Shown here: in pieces, positions 32,120-40,787 of the stretch
Layout: each line of letters opens with the position of its first letter
How positions within the stretch are numbered: position 1 is the first letter of the stretch
DNA from: Paraburkholderia franconis
GTDB lineage: Bacteria > Pseudomonadota > Gammaproteobacteria > Burkholderiales > Burkholderiaceae
Direction: 5' to 3'
NCBI RefSeq assembly: GCF_009362735.1
Contig: NZ_WHNP01000024.1
Location: 62,001-126,000 of the forward strand
Length of the DNA stretch: 64,000 nucleotides
Made by a program: the position numbers and the translations under genes
The notes under the pieces: model-generated
Database searches by the model: none
Told to the model about the DNA's origin: nothing
What the model saw: the letters and a program-made list of their open reading frames with translations, nothing else

Positions 32120-34453
32120 ATGGTTGAACTTGAAATAGACGGCAAGAAAGTAGAGGTGGCCGAAGGCAGCATGATCATTCAGGCTGCGCATAAGGTCGAT
32201 ACCTACATCCCTCACTTCTGCTATCACAAGAAGCTGTCGATTGCGGCCAACTGCCGGATGTGTCTCGTCGATGTCGAGAAGATGCCGAAGGCCGTGCCTG
32301 CATGCGCGACGCCGGTGTCGGCGGGCATGATCGTGCGCACGAAGTCGGAAAAGGCGGTGAAGGGCCAGCAATCCGTGATGGAGTTTCTGCTGATCAATCA
32401 CCCGCTCGATTGCCCGATCTGCGATCAGGGCGGCGAATGCCAGTTGCAGGATTTGGCCGTCGGTTACGGCAAGTCGTCGTCGCGTTATAGCGAAGAGAAG
32501 CGCGTCGTGTTCCACAAGAACGTCGGCCCGCTGATCTCGATGGAAGAAATGACGCGCTGCATTCACTGCACGCGCTGCGTCCGCTTTGGCGAAGAAATCG
32601 CCGGCGTGATGGAGCTCGGCATGCTGGGCCGCGGCGAGCACTCGGAAATCACGTCGTTCGTCGGCAAGACGGTCGACTCCGAGCTGTCGGGCAACATGAT
32701 CGACCTGTGCCCGGTCGGTGCGCTGACCAGTAAGCCGTTCCGCTACAGCGCGCGTACGTGGGAACTGTCGCGCCGCAAGTCGGTGAGCCCGCACGATTCC
32801 GTCGGCGCGAACCTCGTCGTGCAGGTGAAAAACAACCGCGTGATGCGCGTGCTGCCGTTCGAGAACGAAGCGATCAACGAGTGCTGGATTTCGGACAAAG
32901 ACCGTTTCTCGTACGAAGGCCTCAACAGCCCGGAACGTCTGACGCGTCCGATGCTCAAGCAAGGCGGCCAGTGGATCGAGACGGACTGGCAGACGGCGCT
33001 CGAATACGTCGTCAAGGGCCTGAAGGGTATCAAGGCGGATCACGGCGCGGACGCGTTTGCCGCGCTCGGGAGCGCGCACAGCACGGTCGAAGAACTGTTC
33101 CTGCTGAAGAAGATCGCGGAAGCGGTCGGCACGCCGAACGTCGATTTCCGTCTGCGTCAGACGGACTTTTCGGCGGGTGCAAACGGCACGCCGTGGCTGG
33201 GTACGGCTATCGCGAATCTGTCGATGCTCGACGCCGCATTGGTGATCGGCTCGTCGCTGCGCCGCGACCATCCGCTGTTCGCCGCGCGTCTGCGTCAGGC
33301 AGCGAAGGGCGGCGCGAAGATCACGCTGCTGCAAGGCACGCGCGACGACGCGCTGATCCCGCAAGCTACACGCATCGCCACGGCACCGTCCGCATGGCTC
33401 GACGAACTGGCCGGCATCGCTGCCGCCGTGTCGGAAGCGAAGGGCGTCGCGCTGCCGGAAGCGTTCACCGGCACGCAGGCATCGGATGTCGCGAAGCAGA
33501 CGGCGGCATCGCTCACCACGGGCGAGTTGCGTGTCGTGCTGCTCGGCAACGGCGCTGTCCAGCATCCGGAGTTCGCGCGCATTCACGCAGCGGCTCAATG
33601 GATCGCTGATGCAACGGGCGCATCGCTCGGCTTCCTGACGGAAGCGGCGAACACGGTCGGCGCGCATCTCGTCGGCGCATTGCCGGGCGAGGGCGGTCTG
33701 AACGCTCGCGAAGTCTTCGAACAGCCGCGCAAGGGTTATCTGCTGCTGAACTTCGAACCGGAATTCGACACGGCCAACCCGGCACAAGCGCTCGCCGCGC
33801 TGAACCAGGCGGAAATGGTCGTCGTGATGTCGCCGTTCCAGACGGGCGCCGAATACGCGGACGTCCTGCTGCCGATCGCGCCGTTCACGGAAACGGCCGG
33901 CACGTTCATCAACGCGGAAGGCACGGTCCAGATGTTCAACGGCGTCGTGCGTCCGCTGGGCGATACGCGTCCCGCATGGAAGGTTCTGCGCGTGCTGGGC
34001 AGCCTGCTCGGCGTGCCGGGCTTCGAATACGACACGGCTGAAGAAGTGCGCGTCGCCGCATTGGGCGATGGCGATCTGACGCCGCGCCTGTCGAACAGGA
34101 CGACGGCGGCCGTCGCACGCAGCAGCGCGGCGAAGGCGGCGGATGGCACGTTCGAGCGCATCGCCGATGTGCCGATCTATCACGCCGATCCGCTCGTGCG
34201 TCGCGCAGAGTCGTTGCAGCTGACGACAGCCGCGCGTGCTGCCCACACGGTCGGTTTGCCGGCGGCATTGTTCGACAAGCTGGGTTTGAAGGAAGGCGAC
34301 GCGGTGCGCGTTCGTCAGGGCGATCGCTCGGTGCAGGTTCCGGCCGTGCGTGATACGAATCTTGCGGAGACGGTCGTCCGCGTATCGGCGGCTACGCCTG
34401 CCGGTGCAGCGCTGGGCAGCCTGTTCGGTGAACTGGTGGTGGAGAAGGCGTAA
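32120..34453 (+). CDS. nuoG: NADH-quinone oxidoreductase subunit G
   Basis: A 777-residue, 75-kDa-type subunit carrying several iron-sulfur clusters. The N-terminal 2Fe-2S ferredoxin domain has CYHKKLSIAANCRMC; then come HPLDCPICDQGGECQLQD and CIHCTRCVRFGEEIAG for the N4/N5 clusters, and DLCPVGALTSKPF. A large molybdopterin-oxidoreductase-like domain without cofactor follows. ATG at 32120 has AAGGAAGA upstream; TTG at 32111 is in frame. The stop directly abuts the nuoH start. Confidence 0.97.
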   Translation: MVELEIDGKKVEVAEGSMIIQAAHKVDTYIPHFCYHKKLSIAANCRMCLVDVEKMPKAVPACATPVSAGMIVRTKSEKAVKGQQSVMEFLLINHPLDCPICDQGGECQLQDLAVGYGKSSSRYSEEKRVVFHKNVGPLISMEEMTRCIHCTRCVRFGEEIAGVMELGMLGRGEHSEITSFVGKTVDSELSGNMIDLCPVGALTSKPFRYSARTWELSRRKSVSPHDSVGANLVVQVKNNRVMRVLPFENEAINECWISDKDRFSYEGLNSPERLTRPMLKQGGQWIETDWQTALEYVVKGLKGIKADHGADAFAALGSAHSTVEELFLLKKIAEAVGTPNVDFRLRQTDFSAGANGTPWLGTAIANLSMLDAALVIGSSLRRDHPLFAARLRQAAKGGAKITLLQGTRDDALIPQATRIATAPSAWLDELAGIAAAVSEAKGVALPEAFTGTQASDVAKQTAASLTTGELRVVLLGNGAVQHPEFARIHAAAQWIADATGASLGFLTEAANTVGAHLVGALPGEGGLNAREVFEQPRKGYLLLNFEPEFDTANPAQALAALNQAEMVVVMSPFQTGAEYADVLLPIAPFTETAGTFINAEGTVQMFNGVVRPLGDTRPAWKVLRVLGSLLGVPGFEYDTAEEVRVAALGDGDLTPRLSNRTTAAVARSSAAKAADGTFERIADVPIYHADPLVRRAESLQLTTAARAAHTVGLPAALFDKLGLKEGDAVRVRQGDRSVQVPAVRDTNLAETVVRVSAATPAGAALGSLFGELVVEKA

Positions 34454-35518
34454 ATGACCTTGTTCGATACGATCAACGCGGGCGGCAGCCAGCTTCTCGG
34501 CGTGGCCTGGCCTACGGTGTGGGCACTTGTGCGCATCCTCGTGGTGTCCGTCGCGATCCTGCTGTGCGTGGCTTACCTGATCCTGTGGGAACGTAAGCTG
34601 ATCGGCTGGATGCACGTGCGCCTCGGCCCGAACCGCGTCGGCCCGGCGGGTCTCCTGCAGCCGATCGCCGACGTGTTGAAGCTGCTTCTGAAGGAAGTCA
34701 TTCAGCCGACGCAGGCGAGCCGCTGGATCTACCTGATCGCGCCGATCATGGTGGTGGTCCCCGCGTTCGCGGTGTGGGCGGTGATTCCGTTCCAGTCGGG
34801 TGCCGTGCTCGGCGACATCAACGCGGGGCTGCTGTACGCGATCTCCATTTCGTCGATGGGCGTCTACGGCGTGATTCTCGCGGGCTGGGCGTCGAACTCG
34901 AAGTACGCGTTCCTCGGCGCAATGCGCGCGGCGGCGCAGATGGTGTCGTACGAAATCTCGATGGGCTTCGCGCTCGTCGTCGTGATGATGACGGCAGGCA
35001 CGATGAACCTCTCGGACATCGTCGGATCGCAGATGCGCGGCATCTTCGCGAGCCACGGCGTGACGTTCCTGTCGTGGAACTGGCTGCCGCTGCTGCCGGC
35101 CTTCGTCGTGTACTTCATTTCGGGCATCGCCGAAACGAACCGTCACCCGTTCGACGTGGTGGAAGGCGAGTCGGAAATCGTGGCAGGTCACATGATCGAT
35201 TACTCGGGCATGGCGTTCGCGCTGTTCTTCCTCGCCGAGTACATCAACATGATCGTGATCTCGGCGCTGGCTTCTGTCCTGTTCCTGGGCGGCTGGAGCG
35301 CACCGTTCGGGTTCCTGTCGTTCATTCCTGGCATCTTCTGGCTGCTGCTGAAAGTATTCTTCCTGTTGTCGGTATTCATCTGGGCGCGTGCGACGTTCCC
35401 GCGCTACCGCTATGACCAGATCATGCGTCTGGGCTGGAAGGTGTTCCTGCCGGTTACCGTGATCTGGGTGATCGTGGTCGGCCTCTGGATCATGTCGCCG
35501 TTGAATATCTGGAATTAA
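34454..35518 (+). CDS. nuoH: NADH-quinone oxidoreductase subunit H
   Basis: A 354-residue membrane subunit linking the peripheral arm to the proton-pumping arm and forming part of the quinone channel. About eight membrane helices are visible. Conserved segments are ERKLIGWMHVRLGPNRVGPAGLLQP, the acidic loop GIAETNRHPFDVVEGESEIVAG and FIWARATFPRYRYDQIMRLGWK. It starts immediately after the nuoG stop and precedes nuoI by 15 bases. Confidence 0.98.
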   Translation: MTLFDTINAGGSQLLGVAWPTVWALVRILVVSVAILLCVAYLILWERKLIGWMHVRLGPNRVGPAGLLQPIADVLKLLLKEVIQPTQASRWIYLIAPIMVVVPAFAVWAVIPFQSGAVLGDINAGLLYAISISSMGVYGVILAGWASNSKYAFLGAMRAAAQMVSYEISMGFALVVVMMTAGTMNLSDIVGSQMRGIFASHGVTFLSWNWLPLLPAFVVYFISGIAETNRHPFDVVEGESEIVAGHMIDYSGMAFALFFLAEYINMIVISALASVLFLGGWSAPFGFLSFIPGIFWLLLKVFFLLSVFIWARATFPRYRYDQIMRLGWKVFLPVTVIWVIVVGLWIMSPLNIWN

Positions 35519-35533
35519 GGAGGCGGACGAACC

Positions 35534-36022
35534 ATGACCGCAATCCAAAACTTCTTCAAGACCTTCTTTCTGACCGAACTGCTGAAAGGCCTCGCGCTGA
35601 CGGGACGCTATGCGTTCCAGCGCAAGATCACGGTGCAGTTCCCGGAAGAGAAGACCCCGATCTCGCCGCGTTTCCGCGGGCTGCACGCGCTGCGCCGCTA
35701 TGAGAACGGCGAAGAGCGCTGCATCGCATGCAAGCTGTGCGAAGCGGTGTGCCCGGCGCTCGCTATCACGATCGAATCGGAAACCCGTGCGGACAACACG
35801 CGCCGCACGACGCGCTACGACATCGACCTGACCAAGTGCATCTTCTGCGGTTTCTGCGAGGAGAGCTGTCCGGTCGATTCGATCGTCGAAACGCACATCC
35901 TCGAATATCACGGCGAAAAGCGCGGCGACCTGTACTTCACGAAGGACATGCTGCTCGCAGTCGGCGACCGTTACGAAGCGGAAATCGCCGCGAACAAGGC
36001 AGCCGACGCACCTTATCGTTGA
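35534..36022 (+). CDS. nuoI: NADH-quinone oxidoreductase subunit I
   Basis: A 162-residue, TYKY-type subunit with two [4Fe-4S] clusters (N6a, N6b). Ligands are CIACKLCEAVCPALAI and CIFCGFCEESCPVDSI, in the usual 2x(4Fe-4S) ferredoxin spacing, followed by ETHILEYHGEKRGDLYFTKDMLLAVGDRYE. ATG at 35534 follows a strong AAGGAGG. A 159-base gap with a perfect hairpin separates it from nuoJ. Confidence 0.98.
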   Translation: MTAIQNFFKTFFLTELLKGLALTGRYAFQRKITVQFPEEKTPISPRFRGLHALRRYENGEERCIACKLCEAVCPALAITIESETRADNTRRTTRYDIDLTKCIFCGFCEESCPVDSIVETHILEYHGEKRGDLYFTKDMLLAVGDRYEAEIAANKAADAPYR

Positions 36023-36045
36023 TTTGGGTTGATATAGCAGTTCGA

Positions 36046-36081
36046 CGCCGCACGGCTTACCAGGCGCAAAACCGTGCGGCG
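36046..36081 (+). promoter_or_regulatory. Perfect hairpin between nuoI and nuoJ
   Basis: CGCCGCACGG (36046-36055) pairs perfectly with CCGTGCGGCG (36072-36081) across a 16-base loop, inside the 159-base gap. No T-run follows. It could protect upstream mRNA ends or mark a processing site; this is inference. Confidence 0.6.
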
Positions 36082-36181
36082 CTGCCAGACCGCTTGGGCG
36101 TCGCGTCAGTGAAAGCGATGTATTAGAAGACGCGCGCCGAAGCACCAAGCCTGACGATGGCCTAACGATGAATCGGTAATC

Positions 36182-36850
36182 ATGGAATTCACGACCGTAC
36201 TGTTCTACATCTTCGCGCTACTCCTGACGGTGTCAGGGCTGAAGGTGATCACTTCGCGCAACCCGGTGGCGTCCGCGTTGTTCCTCGTGCTCGCGTTCTT
36301 CAACGCGGCCGCGATCTGGATGCTGCTGCAGGCGGAATTCCTCGCGATCCTGCTTGTGCTGGTGTACGTCGGCGCGGTGATGGTGCTGTTCCTGTTCGTC
36401 GTGATGATGCTGGACATCAATCTCGACGTGTTGCGGCGCGACTTCAAACGCTTCGTGCCGATGGCGACGGTGGTGGGCGCCATCATCGTGGTCGAAACGG
36501 CGCTGATCCTGTGGCACGGTTATGGCGCGACGGTTCAGCCCGTGCGCGACACGACGGCTGCCGTCGCGGGCGCCGCCGACTGGTCGAACACGCGCCTGAT
36601 CGGCAAGGTCATCTACACGGATTACATCTTCGCGTTCGAAGTTGCCGGCCTCGTGCTGCTGGTTGCGATCATCGCGGCGATGGCGCTGACCGCGCGTCAC
36701 GGCAAGGACAGCAAGCGCCAGCGCGTGTCGGAGCAGGTGAAGGTGCGCCGCGAAGACCGCGTGCGCGTGGTCAAGATGGCAGCAGAGAAGGAACGTCTGG
36801 CTGAACCTGAAGCCATTACCGGCGACGCTGGCGCCGGCAAGAACAGCTGA
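36182..36850 (+). CDS. nuoJ: NADH-quinone oxidoreductase subunit J
   Basis: A 222-residue membrane subunit of the proton-pumping arm. Five hydrophobic helices lie at about 1-22, 26-46, 53-76, 91-113 and 143-165, with LVLVYVGAVMVLFLFVVMMLDIN as the conserved core. The C-terminal ~45 residues are hydrophilic and charged (KDSKRQRVSEQVKVRREDRVRV), longer than in E. coli. It precedes nuoK by 16 bases. Confidence 0.97.
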   Translation: MEFTTVLFYIFALLLTVSGLKVITSRNPVASALFLVLAFFNAAAIWMLLQAEFLAILLVLVYVGAVMVLFLFVVMMLDINLDVLRRDFKRFVPMATVVGAIIVVETALILWHGYGATVQPVRDTTAAVAGAADWSNTRLIGKVIYTDYIFAFEVAGLVLLVAIIAAMALTARHGKDSKRQRVSEQVKVRREDRVRVVKMAAEKERLAEPEAITGDAGAGKNS

Positions 36851-36866
36851 CGCAGAGGAGAGAAAC

Positions 36867-37172
36867 ATGTTGTCACTTGCCCATTACCTCGTGCTCGGCG
36901 CGATCCTGTTCGCGATCAGCGTCGTCGGCATATTCCTGAACCGTCGCAACGTCATCATCATCCTGATGGCGATCGAACTGATGCTGCTGGCGGTCAACAC
37001 GAATTTCGTCGCGTTCTCGCATTACCTCGGCGACGTGCATGGCCAGATCTTCGTTTTCTTCGTGCTGACCGTCGCGGCGGCCGAAGCGGCGATCGGCCTC
37101 GCAATTCTGGTGACCCTGTTCCGTAGTCTCGACACGATCAACGTCGAGGATCTCGATCAGCTCAAAGGTTAA
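36867..37172 (+). CDS. nuoK: NADH-quinone oxidoreductase subunit K
   Basis: A 101-residue, three-helix membrane subunit related to MrpC. The two conserved buried glutamates are in IILMAIELMLLAVN and VAAAEAAIGLAILV, needed for proton pumping. The start LAHYLVLGAILFAISVVG is typical. ATG at 36867 follows AGAGGAGAG. It precedes nuoL by 18 bases. Confidence 0.98.
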   Translation: MLSLAHYLVLGAILFAISVVGIFLNRRNVIIILMAIELMLLAVNTNFVAFSHYLGDVHGQIFVFFVLTVAAAEAAIGLAILVTLFRSLDTINVEDLDQLKG

Positions 37173-37190
37173 TTTCAGGCACAGGCTCTT

Positions 37191-39245
37191 ATGTCAACGA
37201 CACTCAATGAAAACCTGTTGCTGGCGGTTGCGCTCGCACCGCTGGCCGGCTCGCTGATCGCAGGGCTGTTCGGCAAGACGGTCGGGCGTGCGGGTGCGCA
37301 CTCGGTCACGATCCTCGGCGTTGCGATTTCGTTTGTTCTTTCGTGCATCGTTTTCCTCGACGTGCTGAATGGTGCGAGCTTCAACGCGACCGTGTACGAA
37401 TGGATGACGGCCGGCAAGGTCAAGTTCGAAATCGGCTTCCTCGTCGACACGCTGACGGCCATGATGATGTGCGTCGTGACCTTCGTGTCGCTGATGGTGC
37501 ACATCTACACGATCGGCTACATGGCCGACGAAGAAACGGGCTACGAGCGCTTCTTCTCATACATCTCGCTGTTCACGTTCTCGATGCTGATGCTCGTGAT
37601 GAGCAACAACTTCCTGCAGCTGTTCTTCGGCTGGGAAGCGGTGGGTCTCGTGTCGTACCTGCTGATCGGCTTCTACTTCAAGCGTGAGAGCGCGATCTAC
37701 GCGAACATGAAGGCGTTCATCGTCAACCGCGTGGGCGACTTCGGCTTCATTCTGGGCATCGGTCTGCTCCTCGCGTACGGCGGCTCGATGAACTACGGCG
37801 AAGTGTTCGCGAAGAGCCACGAGCTGGCTTCGCTGACGTTCCCGGGCACCGACTGGGGCCTGCTGACGGTCGCGTGCATCTGCCTCTTCATCGGCGCAAT
37901 GGGCAAGTCGGCGCAGTTCCCGCTGCACGTATGGCTGCCGGATTCGATGGAAGGCCCGACGCCGATCTCCGCGCTGATTCACGCGGCAACCATGGTGACG
38001 GCGGGTATCTTCATGGTGACGCGCATGTCGCCGCTGTTCGAGCTGTCGGATTCGGCGCTGTCGTTCATCACGGTGATCGGCGCGATCACGGCGCTGTTCA
38101 TGGGCTTTCTCGGCATCGTGCAGAACGACATCAAGCGTGTCGTCGCTTACTCGACGCTGTCGCAGCTCGGTTACATGACGGTTGCGCTCGGCGTGTCCGC
38201 GTATCCCGTCGCCGTGTTCCACCTGATGACGCACGCGTTCTTCAAGGCCCTGCTGTTCCTCGGCGCGGGCTCGGTCATCATCGGCATGCACCACGATCAG
38301 GACATGCGCAACATGGGCGGCCTGCGCAAGTACATGCCGATCACGTGGATCACGTCGCTCGTCGGTTCGCTCGCGCTGATCGGCACGCCGTTCTTCTCGG
38401 GCTTCTATTCGAAGGACTCGATCATCGATGCGGTCAAGCTGTCGCATCTGCCAGGTTCGGGCTTCGCGTACTTCGCGGTTGTCGCAAGCGTGTTCGTGAC
38501 GGCGCTGTACTCGTTCCGCATGTACTTCATGGTGTTCCACGGCGAAGAGCGCTTCCGCGGTCCGAAGCATCCCGACTCGCCGATGGGTGCCGAAGCTGCT
38601 GCGCACGGCCATGGCGATCACGGCCACGGTCACGACGACCACGCTCACGAGCCGCACGAAACGCCGTGGGTGGTGTGGGTGCCGCTGGTCCTGCTCGCGA
38701 TTCCGTCGATCGTGATCGGCGCAATCGGCATCGGCCCGATGCTGTACGGCGATTTCTTCCAGCACGGCGTGGCGTTCGAGAAGGTCATCTTCATCGGCGA
38801 AAACCATCCGGCTCTGCACGAGATGGCGGAAGAATTCCAGGGCTGGGCCTCGATGGGCCTGCACGCCGCGTCGGGCGTGCCCGTGTGGCTGGCGCTTGCG
38901 GGTGTCGTGGTGGCGTGGTTCCTGTACCTGCAGCGCCCCGATCTGCCCGCTACGCTGCGCCGCGCGTTCGGTCCGATCTATACGCTGCTGGATAACAAGT
39001 ACTACATGGACAAGATCAACGAAGTCGTGTTTGCACGCGGCGCCGTGGCAATCGGCCGTGGCCTGTGGAAGGAAGGCGACGTCGTGGTCATTGACGGTAT
39101 TGTCAACGGAAGCGCGCGCTTTATCGGCTGGTTCGCGAGCGTGATCCGTTTCCTGCAATCGGGTTACATCTACCATTACGCGTTTGCCATGATCATCGGC
39201 ATGCTGGGGCTCTTGACCCTGTTTGTAACGCTCGGCGGCAAATAA
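37191..39245 (+). CDS. nuoL: NADH-quinone oxidoreductase subunit L, with a histidine-rich loop
   Basis: A 684-residue antiporter-like subunit at the distal end of the proton-pumping arm. The antiporter core includes FFGWEAVGLVSYLLIGF, AMGKSAQFPLHVWLPDSMEGPTPISALIHAATMV and LMTHAFFKALLFLGAGSVI. A long C-terminal amphipathic helix runs along the membrane arm. Residues 472-489 form a hydrophilic loop with eight histidines in 18 positions (HGHGDHGHGH start), which could bind metal. It precedes nuoM by 22 bases. Confidence 0.97.
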   Translation: MSTTLNENLLLAVALAPLAGSLIAGLFGKTVGRAGAHSVTILGVAISFVLSCIVFLDVLNGASFNATVYEWMTAGKVKFEIGFLVDTLTAMMMCVVTFVSLMVHIYTIGYMADEETGYERFFSYISLFTFSMLMLVMSNNFLQLFFGWEAVGLVSYLLIGFYFKRESAIYANMKAFIVNRVGDFGFILGIGLLLAYGGSMNYGEVFAKSHELASLTFPGTDWGLLTVACICLFIGAMGKSAQFPLHVWLPDSMEGPTPISALIHAATMVTAGIFMVTRMSPLFELSDSALSFITVIGAITALFMGFLGIVQNDIKRVVAYSTLSQLGYMTVALGVSAYPVAVFHLMTHAFFKALLFLGAGSVIIGMHHDQDMRNMGGLRKYMPITWITSLVGSLALIGTPFFSGFYSKDSIIDAVKLSHLPGSGFAYFAVVASVFVTALYSFRMYFMVFHGEERFRGPKHPDSPMGAEAAAHGHGDHGHGHDDHAHEPHETPWVVWVPLVLLAIPSIVIGAIGIGPMLYGDFFQHGVAFEKVIFIGENHPALHEMAEEFQGWASMGLHAASGVPVWLALAGVVVAWFLYLQRPDLPATLRRAFGPIYTLLDNKYYMDKINEVVFARGAVAIGRGLWKEGDVVVIDGIVNGSARFIGWFASVIRFLQSGYIYHYAFAMIIGMLGLLTLFVTLGGK

Positions 39246-39267
39246 GAACAGGCTGGAGACACTTCAC

Positions 39268-40761
39268 ATGCATACGACGTTTCCGATTCTAAGTATCGCG
39301 ATCTGGATGCCGATTGTTTTCGGCCTGGTGGTTCTAGCCATCGGTTCAGATCGTAATCCCGGTCCTGCGCGCTGGATTTCGCTGATCGGGTCTGTCCTGA
39401 GTTTCATCGTGACAATTCCGCTGATCACGGACTTCGACTCGAGCACAGCAGCATTGCAGTTCGAAGAGAAGGCCGGCTGGATCGAGCGCTTCAATATCAC
39501 GTACCACCTCGGCATCGACGGCATCGCGATGTGGTTTGTCGTGCTGACGGCGCTGATCACGGTGGTCGTCGTGATCAGCGCGTGGGAAGTGATCACGAAG
39601 AATGTCGCGCAGTACATGGCCGCGTTCCTGATCCTGTCGGGCATCATGGTCGGCGTGTTCTGCGCGGCTGACGGCATGCTGTTCTACGTGTTCTTCGAAG
39701 CGACGCTGATCCCGATGTACATCATCATCGGCGTGTGGGGCGGGGCGAACCGCGTGTACGCGGCGTTCAAGTTCTTCCTCTATACGCTGATGGGCTCGCT
39801 GCTGATGCTGGTCGGCCTGCTGTACCTGTACACGCAGACGGGCACGTTCGATCTCGCGACGTGGCAAGCCGCGAAGCTGTCGATGACGCCGCAGGTGCTG
39901 CTCTTCATCGCGTTCTTCCTCGCGTTCGCCGTCAAGGTGCCGATGTGGCCCGTCCATACGTGGTTGCCTGATGCGCACGTGGAAGCGCCGACGGGCGGCT
40001 CGGTCGTGCTGGCCGCGATCATGCTGAAGCTGGGCGCGTACGGTTTCCTGCGCTTCTCGCTGCCTATCGCGCCGGATGCGAGCCATTTCCTCGCACCCGT
40101 CGTGATCACGCTGTCGCTGATCGCCGTGATCTACATCGGCTTCGTCGCGATGGTGCAGGCCGACATGAAGAAGCTGGTCGCGTATTCGTCGATTGCTCAC
40201 ATGGGCTTCGTCACGCTCGGCTTCTTCATCTTCAACCAGCTCGGTACGGAAGGCGCGATCGTCCAGATGATCTCGCACGGCTTCGTGTCGGGCGCGATGT
40301 TCCTTTGCATCGGCGTGTTGTACGACCGCATGCACTCGCGTCAGATCGCTGACTACGGTGGCGTCGTCAACACGATGCCGAAGTTCGCCGCGCTCGTGAT
40401 GCTGTTCTCGATGGCGAACTGCGGCCTGCCGGGCACGTCCGGTTTCGTCGGCGAATTCATGGTGATTCTGGCCGCTGTCCAGTACAACTTCTGGATCGCG
40501 TTCGGCGCGGCCGTGACGCTGATTCTCGGCGCGGCCTATACGTTGTGGATGTACAAGCGCGTGTACTTCGGCGCGGTTGTGAACGACCACGTGAAGAGCC
40601 TCGTCGACATCAACCGTCGCGAGTTCTTCATGCTGGGGGTGCTCGCCGCGTTGACGCTGTACATGGGCATCTATCCGAAGCCCTTTACCGAAGTGATGCA
40701 CGTGTCGGTGGAAAACCTCCTCTCCCACGTCGCGCAGTCGAAGCTGCCGCTACCGCAGTAA
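39268..40761 (+). CDS. nuoM: NADH-quinone oxidoreductase subunit M
   Basis: A 497-residue antiporter-like proton-pumping subunit with about 14 helices. Conserved parts are YHLGIDGIAMWFVVLTALIT, VFFEATLIPMYIIIGVWGG, AFAVKVPMWPVHTWLPDAHVEAPTGGSVVLAAIMLKLG (buried Lys and Glu) and KKLVAYSSIAHMGFVTLG. It lies between nuoL and nuoN with short gaps. Confidence 0.98.
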   Translation: MHTTFPILSIAIWMPIVFGLVVLAIGSDRNPGPARWISLIGSVLSFIVTIPLITDFDSSTAALQFEEKAGWIERFNITYHLGIDGIAMWFVVLTALITVVVVISAWEVITKNVAQYMAAFLILSGIMVGVFCAADGMLFYVFFEATLIPMYIIIGVWGGANRVYAAFKFFLYTLMGSLLMLVGLLYLYTQTGTFDLATWQAAKLSMTPQVLLFIAFFLAFAVKVPMWPVHTWLPDAHVEAPTGGSVVLAAIMLKLGAYGFLRFSLPIAPDASHFLAPVVITLSLIAVIYIGFVAMVQADMKKLVAYSSIAHMGFVTLGFFIFNQLGTEGAIVQMISHGFVSGAMFLCIGVLYDRMHSRQIADYGGVVNTMPKFAALVMLFSMANCGLPGTSGFVGEFMVILAAVQYNFWIAFGAAVTLILGAAYTLWMYKRVYFGAVVNDHVKSLVDINRREFFMLGVLAALTLYMGIYPKPFTEVMHVSVENLLSHVAQSKLPLPQ

Positions 40762-40787
40762 TGCAGAGCGGAGGAATTTAAAAGATC

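Noticed and set aside
30395..36148. A 1917-codon open frame on the minus strand across nuoE to nuoI
   Set aside because: It lies antisense to six well-supported nuo genes; its translation is Arg/His-rich with no domain, and it is explained by codon bias of GC-rich genes.
38600..38660. Histidine-rich stretch in nuoL as a frameshift artefact
   Set aside because: The frame continues into a conserved NuoL C-terminus on both sides, so the loop is genuine.
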